A stretch of DNA of 53,236 bases. Origin: Bacillus sp. J33 (lineage in GTDB: Bacteria; Bacillota; Bacilli; Bacillales; Cytobacillaceae). The stretch is from contig NZ_JAEL01000032.1 in the NCBI RefSeq assembly GCF_000518885.1, positions 1-53,236 on the forward strand, read 5' to 3'. The notes under the pieces were generated by a model. It did no database searches, was not told where the DNA came from, and saw nothing but the letters and a program-made list of their open reading frames with translations. A program made the translations under genes and the position numbers. This document shows positions 7,706 to 16,164 of this stretch, piece after piece (the stretch's first letter is position 1; every line of letters starts with the position of its first letter).

Positions 7706-8536
7706 CTACTGTACAGCTTTTTCAAGCTGAAGCACTTTCTTGATTTCCCTGCTGTCCTTTGCCAGAATGTCTTTCACGTTTGGCCCAAACCACTCCAGTG
7801 AAGCCTCCATCTCGATCATATCGGCAGATTCCCTCAAAAACGTCCGGTAGTCCACCGCGCCTTCGAACAGTGAAATCATCCCTTCCCGGCTTCCAGCTGC
7901 TGCATACACATTATTAGGGGCAAACACTCCAAGCTGGGAGCGTGATTCAATATTTTTAAAATGAAAATGCGAAACATATGGCCGCAGCTGTTTTAGCGCA
8001 TAAATGGGATCCACTCCTGATTCCCATATATGAAGGACATCAAAATTGACACGGAGTGCTGGGTGATCCGTTTCTTCAAGAAGCTGAAGAGTGGAAGACG
8101 GGTTGTCTGTTAATGTATTCGGGTGCGTCTCCACAAGCAGCGTTTGCCCCTCCGCTTCTGCTATTTTGCAGAGCATCTTCATACGGGAGACAAGCTCAAT
8201 TCTCTCTAATCTGCTGATGTCCGCACTTCCTTTGCTCCCGGCAAAAGTTCTGATTTTCTTCGTTCCCCAGCGATGTGCCAGAGCACATAATCTTTGCATC
8301 TCTGTCATTAAAACAGGGATAGGCGCATCCAACGGCAAATAGTCGCTCAGCATGCTCGTTTCCAAATTGTATGAACTCAGCCATTCACTGCCATAATGGA
8401 TGTCTTCGGCAAGATTTTTCGCATGAACTCCCCATAGTTCAATCCCCTGGAACCCGTGTGTTTGTGCAAAGTGGGCGATTTGGTCAATTGACTGCAGATG
8501 ATGCCGGAATGAGATCGTACAGAGAGATAGCTTCAT
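7706..8536 (-). CDS. asbF: 3-dehydroshikimate dehydratase AsbF (petrobactin)
   Basis: 276 residues, a TIM-barrel enzyme that converts 3-dehydroshikimate into 3,4-dihydroxybenzoate, the catechol unit of petrobactin. The metal-site residues seem conserved: Glu136 (VETHPN), Asp166 (NFDVLHIW), His192 (HFHFKN) and a glutamate at 242 or 244 (IEMEAS). The ATG at 8536 is chosen because AAAGGAGG lies just upstream; an upstream ATG at 8581 would add 15 unlikely residues. It overlaps asbE by four bases and is the last gene of the asb operon. Its tail exists as a decayed duplicate at 787-964. Confidence 0.93.
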   Translation of the reverse strand: MKLSLCTISFRHHLQSIDQIAHFAQTHGFQGIELWGVHAKNLAEDIHYGSEWLSSYNLETSMLSDYLPLDAPIPVLMTEMQRLCALAHRWGTKKIRTFAGSKGSADISRLERIELVSRMKMLCKIAEAEGQTLLVETHPNTLTDNPSSTLQLLEETDHPALRVNFDVLHIWESGVDPIYALKQLRPYVSHFHFKNIESRSQLGVFAPNNVYAAAGSREGMISLFEGAVDYRTFLRESADMIEMEASLEWFGPNVKDILAKDSREIKKVLQLEKAVQ

Positions 8537-9516
8537 AGAATTGCCTCCTTTATGTTTTGGGATTGCTGCAGTTTGGACCAAGCCTCAAAGCTTTTCTGCA
8601 GTCCCCGCTTGATTTTAAACTCAAGGATATTCTGTTCTTCCAGTTTTGCAGCGATTTCTTCCTTTAAATGCATGTTTCCAGTCATGGCAAGCTTCATGGC
8701 CCGGTATTGGATTGCCGTATAGCCTTTCACAAGCCGCTCGATATCATCACACCAGGCTTCAAACCCATCCTCATCATATCCAAGCGCCTCCCAGAAAAAA
8801 GCAAAAGCATGTTCATATGCATATTTCCGGATGGCGAGAACTGGAAGCTCTCTCAAAGCCCGTGTCAGCCCTGACAATGGATACTTCTCTTCTCCGGAAG
8901 TATGGAGATTGATAATCTTTTTAACAGCATCTGTCATTGGGTTGCAATCAAGCTTGATGCATGTGTTAAAATAGGCTTCAACTGTTTCTGCAGATGGCGG
9001 AATGATAGTCGATGCATCAAAGAAATAGCCTCCTTCTGCAGAGGGATCCTCAATGGCAGCCAGTATACGCTCTTTTGGAAGTACCCCTTCCCAGCGAAAG
9101 TCCGGGTCATACATAAACCATTCCCCTTCATTCTCCGTCATTTCCAGCATGACATAATGCGGAAATGGGGTTTGATGAAATTTATTCTCCCGCTCAGGAA
9201 GCTTTGATAAGTCCAGCATGACCATTACATATTGATGGGGCTTCTTGCTTTCCAGCAATCTCAGCATTTTTTTCATGTTTTCCTGCTTGCTTTGCTTTTC
9301 GTCATACCATTTATGAAGCTTGATGCCATAAAGCATTTCATACCATTTATGAAAAAAATCGTGGTCGATCCGCTTGGAGTGATAGGTCAAAACCCCATTC
9401 TCCAGCACATCGAAATCGGCATCCCATACACCAAAATAATAAGGTCTGTGATCGGCATTATCTGATTTTTTTACTGCCTCGCACACACAGCTTACAAAGC
9501 AATGAACTTTAATCAT
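8533..9516 (-). CDS. asbE: Petrobactin biosynthesis protein AsbE
   Basis: 327 residues, matching the length of AsbE. In petrobactin assembly AsbE transfers 3,4-dihydroxybenzoyl from the AsbD carrier onto spermidine or a spermidinyl-citrate intermediate. The N-terminal CFVSCVCEAV, the FFHKWYEMLYGIKLHKWYDE region (about 54-73) and MYDPDFRWEG are typical. The family has few characterised members outside asb clusters, so the call rests mainly on its place between asbD and asbF, with which it overlaps by a few bases at both ends (translational coupling). Confidence 0.92.
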   Translation of the reverse strand: MIKVHCFVSCVCEAVKKSDNADHRPYYFGVWDADFDVLENGVLTYHSKRIDHDFFHKWYEMLYGIKLHKWYDEKQSKQENMKKMLRLLESKKPHQYVMVMLDLSKLPERENKFHQTPFPHYVMLEMTENEGEWFMYDPDFRWEGVLPKERILAAIEDPSAEGGYFFDASTIIPPSAETVEAYFNTCIKLDCNPMTDAVKKIINLHTSGEEKYPLSGLTRALRELPVLAIRKYAYEHAFAFFWEALGYDEDGFEAWCDDIERLVKGYTAIQYRAMKLAMTGNMHLKEEIAAKLEEQNILEFKIKRGLQKSFEAWSKLQQSQNIKEAIL

Positions 9517-9787
9517 GGAATCCCTCCGTTACAGCTGGCTTCTGCTGGCGTTCCAGAAAATCTGCCAAACTTCCTACCGTCCGGAAATCCTTTGGCACAA
9601 GCATTTCATCCGGAATATCGAAGCCAAGATCCACTTCCAGGTGAAGGATCAGCTGCAGGATCATGATGGAATCCATATATAAATCTTCATTTAATCTTGC
9701 ATCTTCATGAAAAGCCGCCATCGAAGGCAGCTCTAATTGATGCTGCAGAATATCGTAGATGATCTGTAAGATTTCTTGTCTTGTCAT
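9509..9787 (-). CDS. asbD: Aryl carrier protein AsbD
   Basis: 92 residues. An acyl/aryl carrier domain with the phosphopantetheine attachment motif LYMDSIMIL (Ser40). It carries 3,4-dihydroxybenzoate as a thioester after loading by AsbC and hands it to AsbE. The true start is the ATG at 9787, which overlaps the asbC stop (ATGA); a longer in-frame extension upstream reads through asbC and is not coding. A phosphopantetheinyl transferase would be needed and is not in the window. Confidence 0.93.
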   Translation of the reverse strand: MTRQEILQIIYDILQHQLELPSMAAFHEDARLNEDLYMDSIMILQLILHLEVDLGFDIPDEMLVPKDFRTVGSLADFLERQQKPAVTEGFHD

Positions 9788-11019
9788 GCCAGCGCTCCTT
9801 CTCCCAGCCTTTTTCGGCTGATCTTGCCGTTCGGCAGCTTTTCGATTTCTTCCACCTGCATAAATTCCATTGGTACTTGATATGGAGCGAGATAATCCCC
9901 GCACCATTCCCTCAGTTCCTGCTCTTCAATAGGTTCGGAACAGACGTACTGTGCACATACCCTTTCCCCTGAAAGCGGATGAACCTTTTTATAGACAGCC
10001 GCCTCTATTATTCTTGGTTCTCCCATCAGGACGTCTTCCACCTCTTGCGGATACACGTTCAAACCCGCAACATTAATGGTGTCATCCATTCTTGCCAGAA
10101 ATGACAGGACACCGTCTTCTAAATATCCAAGGTCCTTTGTGTTTATCGTTTTCTCGGAAGCGCGAATGATGATTTCACGGGGCTGCTGTTTACTTCCAGC
10201 CTCAATTTTTACGTGTGGAAGCGGATAGCCCATTTCACGTGCGTCGCTCACATCCGGGTGAATGGCCACACATCCTGCTTCAGAACAGCCATATTGCTGA
10301 AGCACGCGGTTTGAAACCTTCTTTAATGATTCCAGCCAGCCAGAAGGCATGAGCGTACCTGATGTCATCACAGCGTCAAGCCGCTGGTCATCACGGATTA
10401 GGCGCGTTAGGGTATGTAAAAGGGCAGGAGCTCCGTAGAGAATATGTTTGGGGCGCTCTTTCAGTTTTTTCAGCACGTATTTAGGGTTCATGTTCGTCAG
10501 AATAACCGGTTCTGCTCCACGCCTTAAGCATGCAAACACCCCGCAAATCAGGCCATAGGAGTGGGTAACCGGACAGGCAACGACTGAGGCAGTATGATGA
10601 TCCACCGGCAAGACAGAAACATAGCTTTCAAGCTCAAGCTCGATTGAATCCCAGGAACGTTCAATACATTTAGGTTCTCCGGTCGTGCCTGAACTCATTT
10701 GCACGAGTACACCCTCCTGTGCATTTGTTTGCTCTGAAAGATGGATCGGCGAGTCGATATTCCCGTAGAGCAATACATGGCTTCCAGCCGTATTAGCCAT
10801 CCGGATTGCCCCTTCTTTTGGTACAGAAGGATGGATTGGAACGATAGATCCCCCTTTTCTACGCACAAACAAACATAGTGCCAGCCATTGAAATACATCC
10901 GGCATGCAAACGGCCAATCTCCTATTCCGGCAATCTTTTAAATTTGGAATATTTTCAAATTCAGTGTACTGTCTTTCAAGATCATCCAGTGTGTAGTACT
11001 GATCATTTACAAAAAACAT
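9784..11019 (-). CDS. asbC: 3,4-dihydroxybenzoate:AsbD ligase (adenylating enzyme) AsbC
   Basis: 411 residues, short for the ANL superfamily but normal for AsbC. Core motifs: SSGTTGEPK (109-117, ATP loop), QYGCSEAG near 260 and C-terminal LPNGKISRK near 397 with the catalytic lysine. It activates 3,4-dihydroxybenzoate with ATP and loads it onto AsbD. Start: AAAGGAG stands before the ATG at 11019, one base after the asbB stop; an ATG at 11040 lies inside asbB and lacks a site. Confidence 0.93.
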   Translation of the reverse strand: MFFVNDQYYTLDDLERQYTEFENIPNLKDCRNRRLAVCMPDVFQWLALCLFVRRKGGSIVPIHPSVPKEGAIRMANTAGSHVLLYGNIDSPIHLSEQTNAQEGVLVQMSSGTTGEPKCIERSWDSIELELESYVSVLPVDHHTASVVACPVTHSYGLICGVFACLRRGAEPVILTNMNPKYVLKKLKERPKHILYGAPALLHTLTRLIRDDQRLDAVMTSGTLMPSGWLESLKKVSNRVLQQYGCSEAGCVAIHPDVSDAREMGYPLPHVKIEAGSKQQPREIIIRASEKTINTKDLGYLEDGVLSFLARMDDTINVAGLNVYPQEVEDVLMGEPRIIEAAVYKKVHPLSGERVCAQYVCSEPIEEQELREWCGDYLAPYQVPMEFMQVEEIEKLPNGKISRKRLGEGALA

Positions 11020-11020
11020 C

Positions 11021-12754
11021 TCAATTCTCCTTTTGGTCATTAGCTAAAGAATTTGTGACAAGATGGCGAAACCCGCCAGGCTCTTCTTTTCTGATTTTCC
11101 TTTTTACGAGCGACTCGGCATAGATCATAGGTGCTGCAGGCTGAAGCAGATAATTTCGGAATATCAGTTCCGGATAGCAGCTTAAGTGATCAGCTATTTC
11201 TTCACCTGTAAGCGCCCAAAACTTCCTCTCGCTGTAGCCATACTGCTCTTCGAGTACGAAAGACAGTTCAGATAAGTGAAAAACAAATAAGGTATCCATC
11301 ACAAGCTCTCTAAGCGCTTCAATGGAAGACATCCAATAATACTGGTCATTCCTGCCCTTTTTAAACTGCTCATGAATACTTGCAAAATCAGGAACCTGGC
11401 TGGGATCTGCCAAAAAGTCATAATGATATTCCATACTGTCATGAAAATCTCTAAGAGCCACACGGGTAGGCCAGCCATTTTTATGGAGAAGAATCATATT
11501 CTGTGCATGCGCCTCCACTGCAATGCCATGGGCTGCAAGCAAATGCCAGACCGGCACCACACTAACCTCTATTAGCCTTTTCAGCCAGTTTTCAGTACCA
11601 TAGCGCTTCAGCCAATCATCTATAAACGGTGAACCATCCCGCTCCATTAAAGGCAGGGCAGTAAAAGGTACAGCTTCCTCTCCATCTTCCATATACAGCC
11701 GGATACTTTCTCTCCAATTAGCTCCAAGCTTGCAGCGGGTTTCCTCCTCTTGAGGCTGATAGGCAATTCCTGCGTATTCCTTCAGAACAATCAAAGAGGC
11801 TTCCTCCTTTAAAAACGGGTCTCCCTTTACCGTATCCGAAATCCATTTGGAGATATGCGGTGCAGCACAAATGGCATGTGTATCCAAAGTTCTTAGCGAT
11901 GAGGTATTCACCATATTCATTGATAGTTTTAAATGAGCCTTTTCAGGATTTGTCACGTTCCAAAGTGTTCGGACCGACTGGGTTGCCCGATAAGAATCCC
12001 CGCTGTTTTTCAAAAGAACAATATCTCCTTTGTCCAGCTCAGCTTTTGCATTTTGCACCTGCCAGGGATGGATCGGCAGAAGGGTGTATTCTTCAAAGGT
12101 TTTGCCGCTTTCATGCAGCTCAGCCAGCAGCTTCCCAAGCATAGAAGGCCCAATCTCCCTCTCCCAGAAACTTTTCTCATCCTCCAGGAGTGCGATTTGG
12201 CTAAGCTCCCGTCTAACAGCCGCCCATTGCAGTGTAAAAGACTGCCTTGCCTCTGGGCCAAATGCAGCATGGTCTCCAAGCGTAAATCCAGTCCTTGCCT
12301 TAAAGGATGGATGGTAAGGATGCCCTTCCCAAACTTCAGACTCCAGTTCCTCATAGCTGAATGTTCTCCTGGAAAGGGACGGCATGAGATGAGTTTCATT
12401 CCATTCACTCAGCTGAATGGTTTGCTCAAGCTCGCGAATAAGCAAGCTTCTTTTCTCCGGGTCAGGAGCAAGGTCTTCCGCCAATTCCTTGATATTGGTT
12501 TCTGCCCACAAGCCATCGTGGTGCACTGAGCGTATGCTTCCTTCTTTTAAGCGCACACGGTCAAACGCAGCTATTCTTCCCTCACAGCAGTAAGTCCGAT
12601 GGTATCCGAAAATAGTAAAGTTTAATAACGGATCATCTGGCCGGGCAGCCGTTTTTTCATAATCCATCAACCCTTCAAAAAGAACGGCTTCCATTAGCTG
12701 TCTGATCACTCTTCTTTCAACTTTCTTAGACGACAGCGGATGCAGCTTCTGCAT
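11021..12754 (-). CDS. asbB: NIS siderophore synthetase AsbB (IucA/IucC family)
   Basis: 577 residues. IucA/IucC motifs: HPSFKARTGF (about 146-155), LPIHPWQ near 225, RATQSVRTLWNVT near 255, LKLSMNMVNTSSLRTL near 275 and EAHAQNMILL near 415. It uses ATP to join a carboxyl of citrate to a spermidine unit, adding the second arm of petrobactin. AAGGAGGAG precedes the ATG. It overlaps the asbA end by 29 bases. Confidence 0.93.
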   Translation of the reverse strand: MQKLHPLSSKKVERRVIRQLMEAVLFEGLMDYEKTAARPDDPLLNFTIFGYHRTYCCEGRIAAFDRVRLKEGSIRSVHHDGLWAETNIKELAEDLAPDPEKRSLLIRELEQTIQLSEWNETHLMPSLSRRTFSYEELESEVWEGHPYHPSFKARTGFTLGDHAAFGPEARQSFTLQWAAVRRELSQIALLEDEKSFWEREIGPSMLGKLLAELHESGKTFEEYTLLPIHPWQVQNAKAELDKGDIVLLKNSGDSYRATQSVRTLWNVTNPEKAHLKLSMNMVNTSSLRTLDTHAICAAPHISKWISDTVKGDPFLKEEASLIVLKEYAGIAYQPQEEETRCKLGANWRESIRLYMEDGEEAVPFTALPLMERDGSPFIDDWLKRYGTENWLKRLIEVSVVPVWHLLAAHGIAVEAHAQNMILLHKNGWPTRVALRDFHDSMEYHYDFLADPSQVPDFASIHEQFKKGRNDQYYWMSSIEALRELVMDTLFVFHLSELSFVLEEQYGYSERKFWALTGEEIADHLSCYPELIFRNYLLQPAAPMIYAESLVKRKIRKEEPGGFRHLVTNSLANDQKEN

Positions 12755-14552
12755 AGTTCTCCTCCTTCATCACATTGGCAAAAGGATTTGGGATATAGGT
12801 ATAAACCGCTTGTTCATTCTTCGCCATCAGCTCATCAACATCATGAAAACGGGTTAACAGGTTCGCTTTATAGGCCAATTTCTCTGATTGGAGGATATGG
12901 CGGATAAATGCTTTCCCCTGTCCGGACAGCTCCCTTTCAAGCTGGCAAAGCTGGGCCCAGCACCATTCCATCAAACAGTCTTCACTGATAAGACCATCCT
13001 GCCCCAACCTGCAAATCACCGAAAAGAGCTGATTCATAAACAGATAATACGTAAACCGTTCCTGAATAAGGGCATCCTCATAAAATAACTCCGGGCACCC
13101 TTCCAGAGACGGCAGCAGTTCGCATAAAGCCTCTCTATGAAAATTTGATAGATAATATCCTTGATTATCGCGATAATAATATGCTTCCGGATATCCGGAT
13201 GAAAGATCCAGAACGCTATTTTGCTGATGGGCCTCAAGCGCAAGTCCATGTTCATCATATAAACGGATAAGAGGCTCAATCGAACATTTCCAATACTTTT
13301 GGAACCAATCCAGGCATACATCCTGGGTTTCCCGCCGCTCCGATAATGCCAGTCTTTCAATAGTCCGCTGCAGCCTTGAGCGTTCTCCCGGCAGAGGATC
13401 CTGCACCAATGCAGCGATGGAGCTAATCCCTTTATCCTCTCCTCCCGGAAATGGATTAGTTCGAATAATGACTTCGAATCCCGATTCTTTCTGTCCGGGA
13501 AATTCAGCTGTTATATAGGCGGGATCATCAATCATCCGGAATGCCGGATATTTTTCTGTAAAGCGGAGTTTTTCCATTAATTTCGCCATAGCTGAACCTG
13601 CCTTCAGTTCATGGAACCGATTCGTTCTTAACGAATTCGTGATTTTCACCGGAACGGAAAATTTGTACATCCATTCTTCTTCCGGATTATATACGGTCCT
13701 GATTGAAGAGGTTGCTGCATAGGAAGCTCCTATTGGTCCAAGGTCCTTTATTAGGTTCTTTTCTATTGCCTCTCTGACATGATCCTGCTGGAGCAGCCAT
13801 TGAGCCTGAAGAGGGTGCATTGGAATGAGACAGTCTTTTTGCGGGACAGTAAGCTGAGGCAGCGACTTCTTTAATGAATGGAAAATAATTTCGCTGGCAC
13901 TTTTCTGGTTATTTGATTCTTCTCTCAGCAGCTCCCGGTTAATTTGGAAATAGTGAAGCTGAAAGCGTCCCTTCAACTCAGGTGCAAAGTTTGGATGCTG
14001 CCAGCCTGCCATCCCTTGCCTGCTTTTCGGTGTAGGATGGAGCCAGTGGCCAAACAAAAGCGATTGTTCTGCTTCAATGAAAGTACTTTCTTCGGAATAT
14101 AGGCTGTCTTTATCATCCATTCTTTCTTCAATATACGACGCCATTGTCTGATAGCTTTCAATCAGCCTAAGAACCAGCTCATCAAAATGGGATGCAAGCT
14201 CATGGCACCCATTTGATTTGGCCATTAGGTGCAGCTCTTGGATCAGCGAAATCATCATCGGCAGCCTGTCCTGAAGAATCCATTCCCGCCTTTTAGAACA
14301 ATATTTAAGGGCGCTGCCGATCACATGCCTGCCAGTTTGTGATCGGTAAGTCACTTCAACAGCAAACTTAACGGACTGCCCTGGAAGTTCAACCTCCACA
14401 ACTGACTCGCCGGAAAGAGGCATTGACGGCTGCTGCTCTCGAATCCATTCCTCCTTATCCATCCAATGTCCGCAGTCAACTTCTCTTAAGTAACTATTTA
14501 TAAAAGCTTGAAACGTTGCATTTTCTGCAATTTGTTTGGCTGAATGATGCAT
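12726..14552 (-). CDS. asbA: NIS siderophore synthetase AsbA (IucA/IucC family)
   Basis: 608 residues, full length. HPTPKSRQGM (about 187-196), LIPMHPLQAQW near 250, SIRTVYNPEEEWMYKFS near 293 and LEAHQQNSVLDL near 450 are the conserved citrate/ATP-binding motifs. It condenses citrate with spermidine as the first committed step of petrobactin assembly. GAAAGGATG precedes the ATG. It opens the operon asbABCDEF, all genes of which overlap or abut. A Fur-like box at 14590-14604 lies 38 bp upstream, predicting repression by iron. Confidence 0.94.
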   Translation of the reverse strand: MHHSAKQIAENATFQAFINSYLREVDCGHWMDKEEWIREQQPSMPLSGESVVEVELPGQSVKFAVEVTYRSQTGRHVIGSALKYCSKRREWILQDRLPMMISLIQELHLMAKSNGCHELASHFDELVLRLIESYQTMASYIEERMDDKDSLYSEESTFIEAEQSLLFGHWLHPTPKSRQGMAGWQHPNFAPELKGRFQLHYFQINRELLREESNNQKSASEIIFHSLKKSLPQLTVPQKDCLIPMHPLQAQWLLQQDHVREAIEKNLIKDLGPIGASYAATSSIRTVYNPEEEWMYKFSVPVKITNSLRTNRFHELKAGSAMAKLMEKLRFTEKYPAFRMIDDPAYITAEFPGQKESGFEVIIRTNPFPGGEDKGISSIAALVQDPLPGERSRLQRTIERLALSERRETQDVCLDWFQKYWKCSIEPLIRLYDEHGLALEAHQQNSVLDLSSGYPEAYYYRDNQGYYLSNFHREALCELLPSLEGCPELFYEDALIQERFTYYLFMNQLFSVICRLGQDGLISEDCLMEWCWAQLCQLERELSGQGKAFIRHILQSEKLAYKANLLTRFHDVDELMAKNEQAVYTYIPNPFANVMKEENYAEAASAVV

Positions 14553-14589
14553 AATTCCATCCTTTCACCGAGTCTTTAGACCTAGTAAT

Positions 14590-14604
14590 TGATAACCATT
14601 CTCA
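14590..14604. promoter_or_regulatory. Fur box upstream of asbA
   Basis: TGATAACCATTCTCA against the 7-1-7 consensus TGATAATNATTATCA (two mismatches), followed by an overlapping half-site (TCAATGATA). Confidence 0.75.
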
Positions 14605-14657
14605 ATGATAGTTAAAAGATTTGATTCCTTTCCAGGAAAGGAACCAGTTTTAATAGA

Positions 14658-14692
14658 AGAGACAGGGCTGCATGCAGATCCCAGTCTCTCCT
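14658..14692 (-). terminator. Stem-loop between the binding-protein gene and asbA
   Basis: AGAGAC...GTCTCT stem with an inner GG/CC pair, followed on the minus strand by TCTATTAAAACT. It separates the lipoprotein gene from the asb operon, which has its own Fur box. Confidence 0.5.
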
Positions 14693-14700
14693 CAAGAAAT

Positions 14701-15648
14701 TTATTCGCTTAATAGCAAGGACTCAATCTCCTTCAATCCTTTTTGGCGCTCAATTGGATCCCAGTATCCCCAAGTGGTAGTAAGCGTATGTACGTTGTCA
14801 TTCTGAACAGCTTTCAGGCTTTTCCAAACCTCACCCTGTGTAACAGAATCATAGAACTCTCCACTGTTAAAATAAGATACATCAAGGATATGGTCGGGAT
14901 TATACTTCGCTAATCCTTCAATTGATATGTTTTCGCCAAAATCCTCAGGCAGATTCTCTGCCGGGGTTAGCTTCAAATCATCAAATAATAAAGAATTAGT
15001 TGCATGGTTTGTACGTCCGTAAACGCGAATATCTTTTTTATTAATCGCTACTGCCATGAATGTTTCATCACCCATTTTTTCACGGACGCGGTTTCCTATA
15101 TCTTCAGCTTCCTTCTCAAGGTCTTCAATGACTTTCTTTCCTTCTTCAAGCTTACCTACAGCTTCCGCTACTTTCAGATGGTCTTCCTTCCAATCTCCGC
15201 CCACTTCTACAACAACAGTTGGAATCGTTTCGGACAGCTGTTCATAAAGAGGCTTATAACGATCACTGATGATAAGCAAATCGGGATCCAGCTTCACAAT
15301 TTCTTCTGAATTGATTTCATCGGCATAAGGCAGCGCCTTCACACCTTCCAGCTCTTTCGTTAAGTGCGGTGGAAACTCGTTGTCATACGCCATCACCGCG
15401 TAAGGCTTTACCCCGACAGATACAAGTGAGCCTTCCCAGGAAACATGGGACAGCAAAACAACTTTCTTCGGTTCTGCAGGCACTTCTGCTTTCCCGTACA
15501 GATGCTCAACAGTCCTTGTTTCCTCCGATACCCCCTTCTCCTCCTTTTCAGCTGCTTCTGTAGAGGCTTCTTCCCCTTTTCCGCAGCCTGTTAAAATAAG
15601 TAAAAATAACATGAAAACAATGCTCAAAGGAGCAAAGATATTCTTCAT
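14701..15648 (-). CDS. Ferric-siderophore-binding lipoprotein
   Basis: 315 residues. A lipoprotein signal (hydrophobic 8-20, lipobox LTGC with Cys22), an acidic linker, then a class III periplasmic-binding fold (PEKK/PKKVVLLSH near 60, DPDLLIISDRYKPL near 120, IRVYGRTNHATNSLLFDDL near 210, YWDPIERQKGLKEIE at the end). It is membrane-anchored outside the cell and delivers a ferric siderophore to a FecCD-type permease. Position beside asb suggests petrobactin, and two Fur boxes lie upstream, but no permease is adjacent in the same direction. The likely partners are the permeases at 17849-19914. Substrate is not proven by sequence. Confidence 0.85.
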   Translation of the reverse strand: MKNIFAPLSIVFMLFLLILTGCGKGEEASTEAAEKEEKGVSEETRTVEHLYGKAEVPAEPKKVVLLSHVSWEGSLVSVGVKPYAVMAYDNEFPPHLTKELEGVKALPYADEINSEEIVKLDPDLLIISDRYKPLYEQLSETIPTVVVEVGGDWKEDHLKVAEAVGKLEEGKKVIEDLEKEAEDIGNRVREKMGDETFMAVAINKKDIRVYGRTNHATNSLLFDDLKLTPAENLPEDFGENISIEGLAKYNPDHILDVSYFNSGEFYDSVTQGEVWKSLKAVQNDNVHTLTTTWGYWDPIERQKGLKEIESLLLSE

Positions 15649-15671
15649 GGATTGTTCCTCCTAAACAATAA

Positions 15672-15702
15672 TGATATTCATTCTCAATGATAATCGTTAT
15701 CA
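15672..15702. promoter_or_regulatory. Double Fur box upstream of the lipoprotein gene
   Basis: TGATATTCATTCTCA (15672-15686) and TGATAATCGTTATCA (15688-15702), the second differing from consensus by one base. They lie 24-54 bp upstream of the start codon, where Fur would block transcription. Confidence 0.85.
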
Positions 15703-15861
15703 CGATAATTGAACATGGACTTTTTTAACTTCTTCCATGGACAAAAACAACTATTATTTAACATCTTTAGAAACTTTTTGGAAATTCAGCAAGTTAAAAA
15801 AGCTACTATATCTGTCATGAGCTGCCAGTAGTTTAATTTTTCCTTTTACATTTTTTAGGTT

Positions 15862-15968
15862 TATTCGGGATATCGGTCAATTTTTCCGATATAATCGGTA
15901 AGAATTAAATTTTATCGGTCACTTTCTCTAAGATATCGGTCAATTCTTTAATATATCGGTCACTCCGC
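15862..15968. repeat. Phased ~20-bp repeat array A (core ATATCGGTCA)
   Basis: Five units of ATATCGGTCA or a close variant start at about 15870, 15892, 15912, 15933 and 15953. The core is conserved and the intervening 10-12 bases are T-rich and variable. It lies in the gap between the lipoprotein gene and the AraC-type gene. It has no coding sense and differs in sequence from the other arrays of the same pitch. Confidence 0.8.
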
Positions 15969-16013
15969 ATTGCACCAGCTTTTTGACAATGACATAGTGC
16001 TAATAGATAAAAG

Positions 16014-16045
16014 AAGCCAGCTGCATACTATACAGCTGGCTTTCT
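16014..16045 (-). terminator. Terminator of the AraC-type regulator gene
   Basis: AAGCCAGCTG-CATACTATA-CAGCTGGCTT stem-loop, followed on the minus strand by CTTTTATC. It lies about 120 bp past the stop codon. Confidence 0.65.
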
Positions 16046-16164
16046 CTGCTAATCTTCCACTTCGTTCTTTCTTCTGTTATTTCCTCAAAATGGGCTCCTA
16101 TCATGAATAATTCCACTATCTAGTAACATACATTCATATTTTACTATCTAATTTCCGCTATCTA

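Noticed and set aside
9787..9907. 40-residue N-terminal extension of AsbD
   Set aside because: It is out-of-frame asbC sequence; the ATGA overlap at 9784-9787 is the natural start.
11933..12529. 198-codon plus-strand frame antisense to asbB
   Set aside because: Shadow of a real gene: low-complexity composition and asbB motifs are intact on the other strand.
15862..15968. CRISPR array
   Set aside because: Units are 20-21 bp apart, degenerate, without 28-37-bp direct repeats and spacers, and no cas genes are present.
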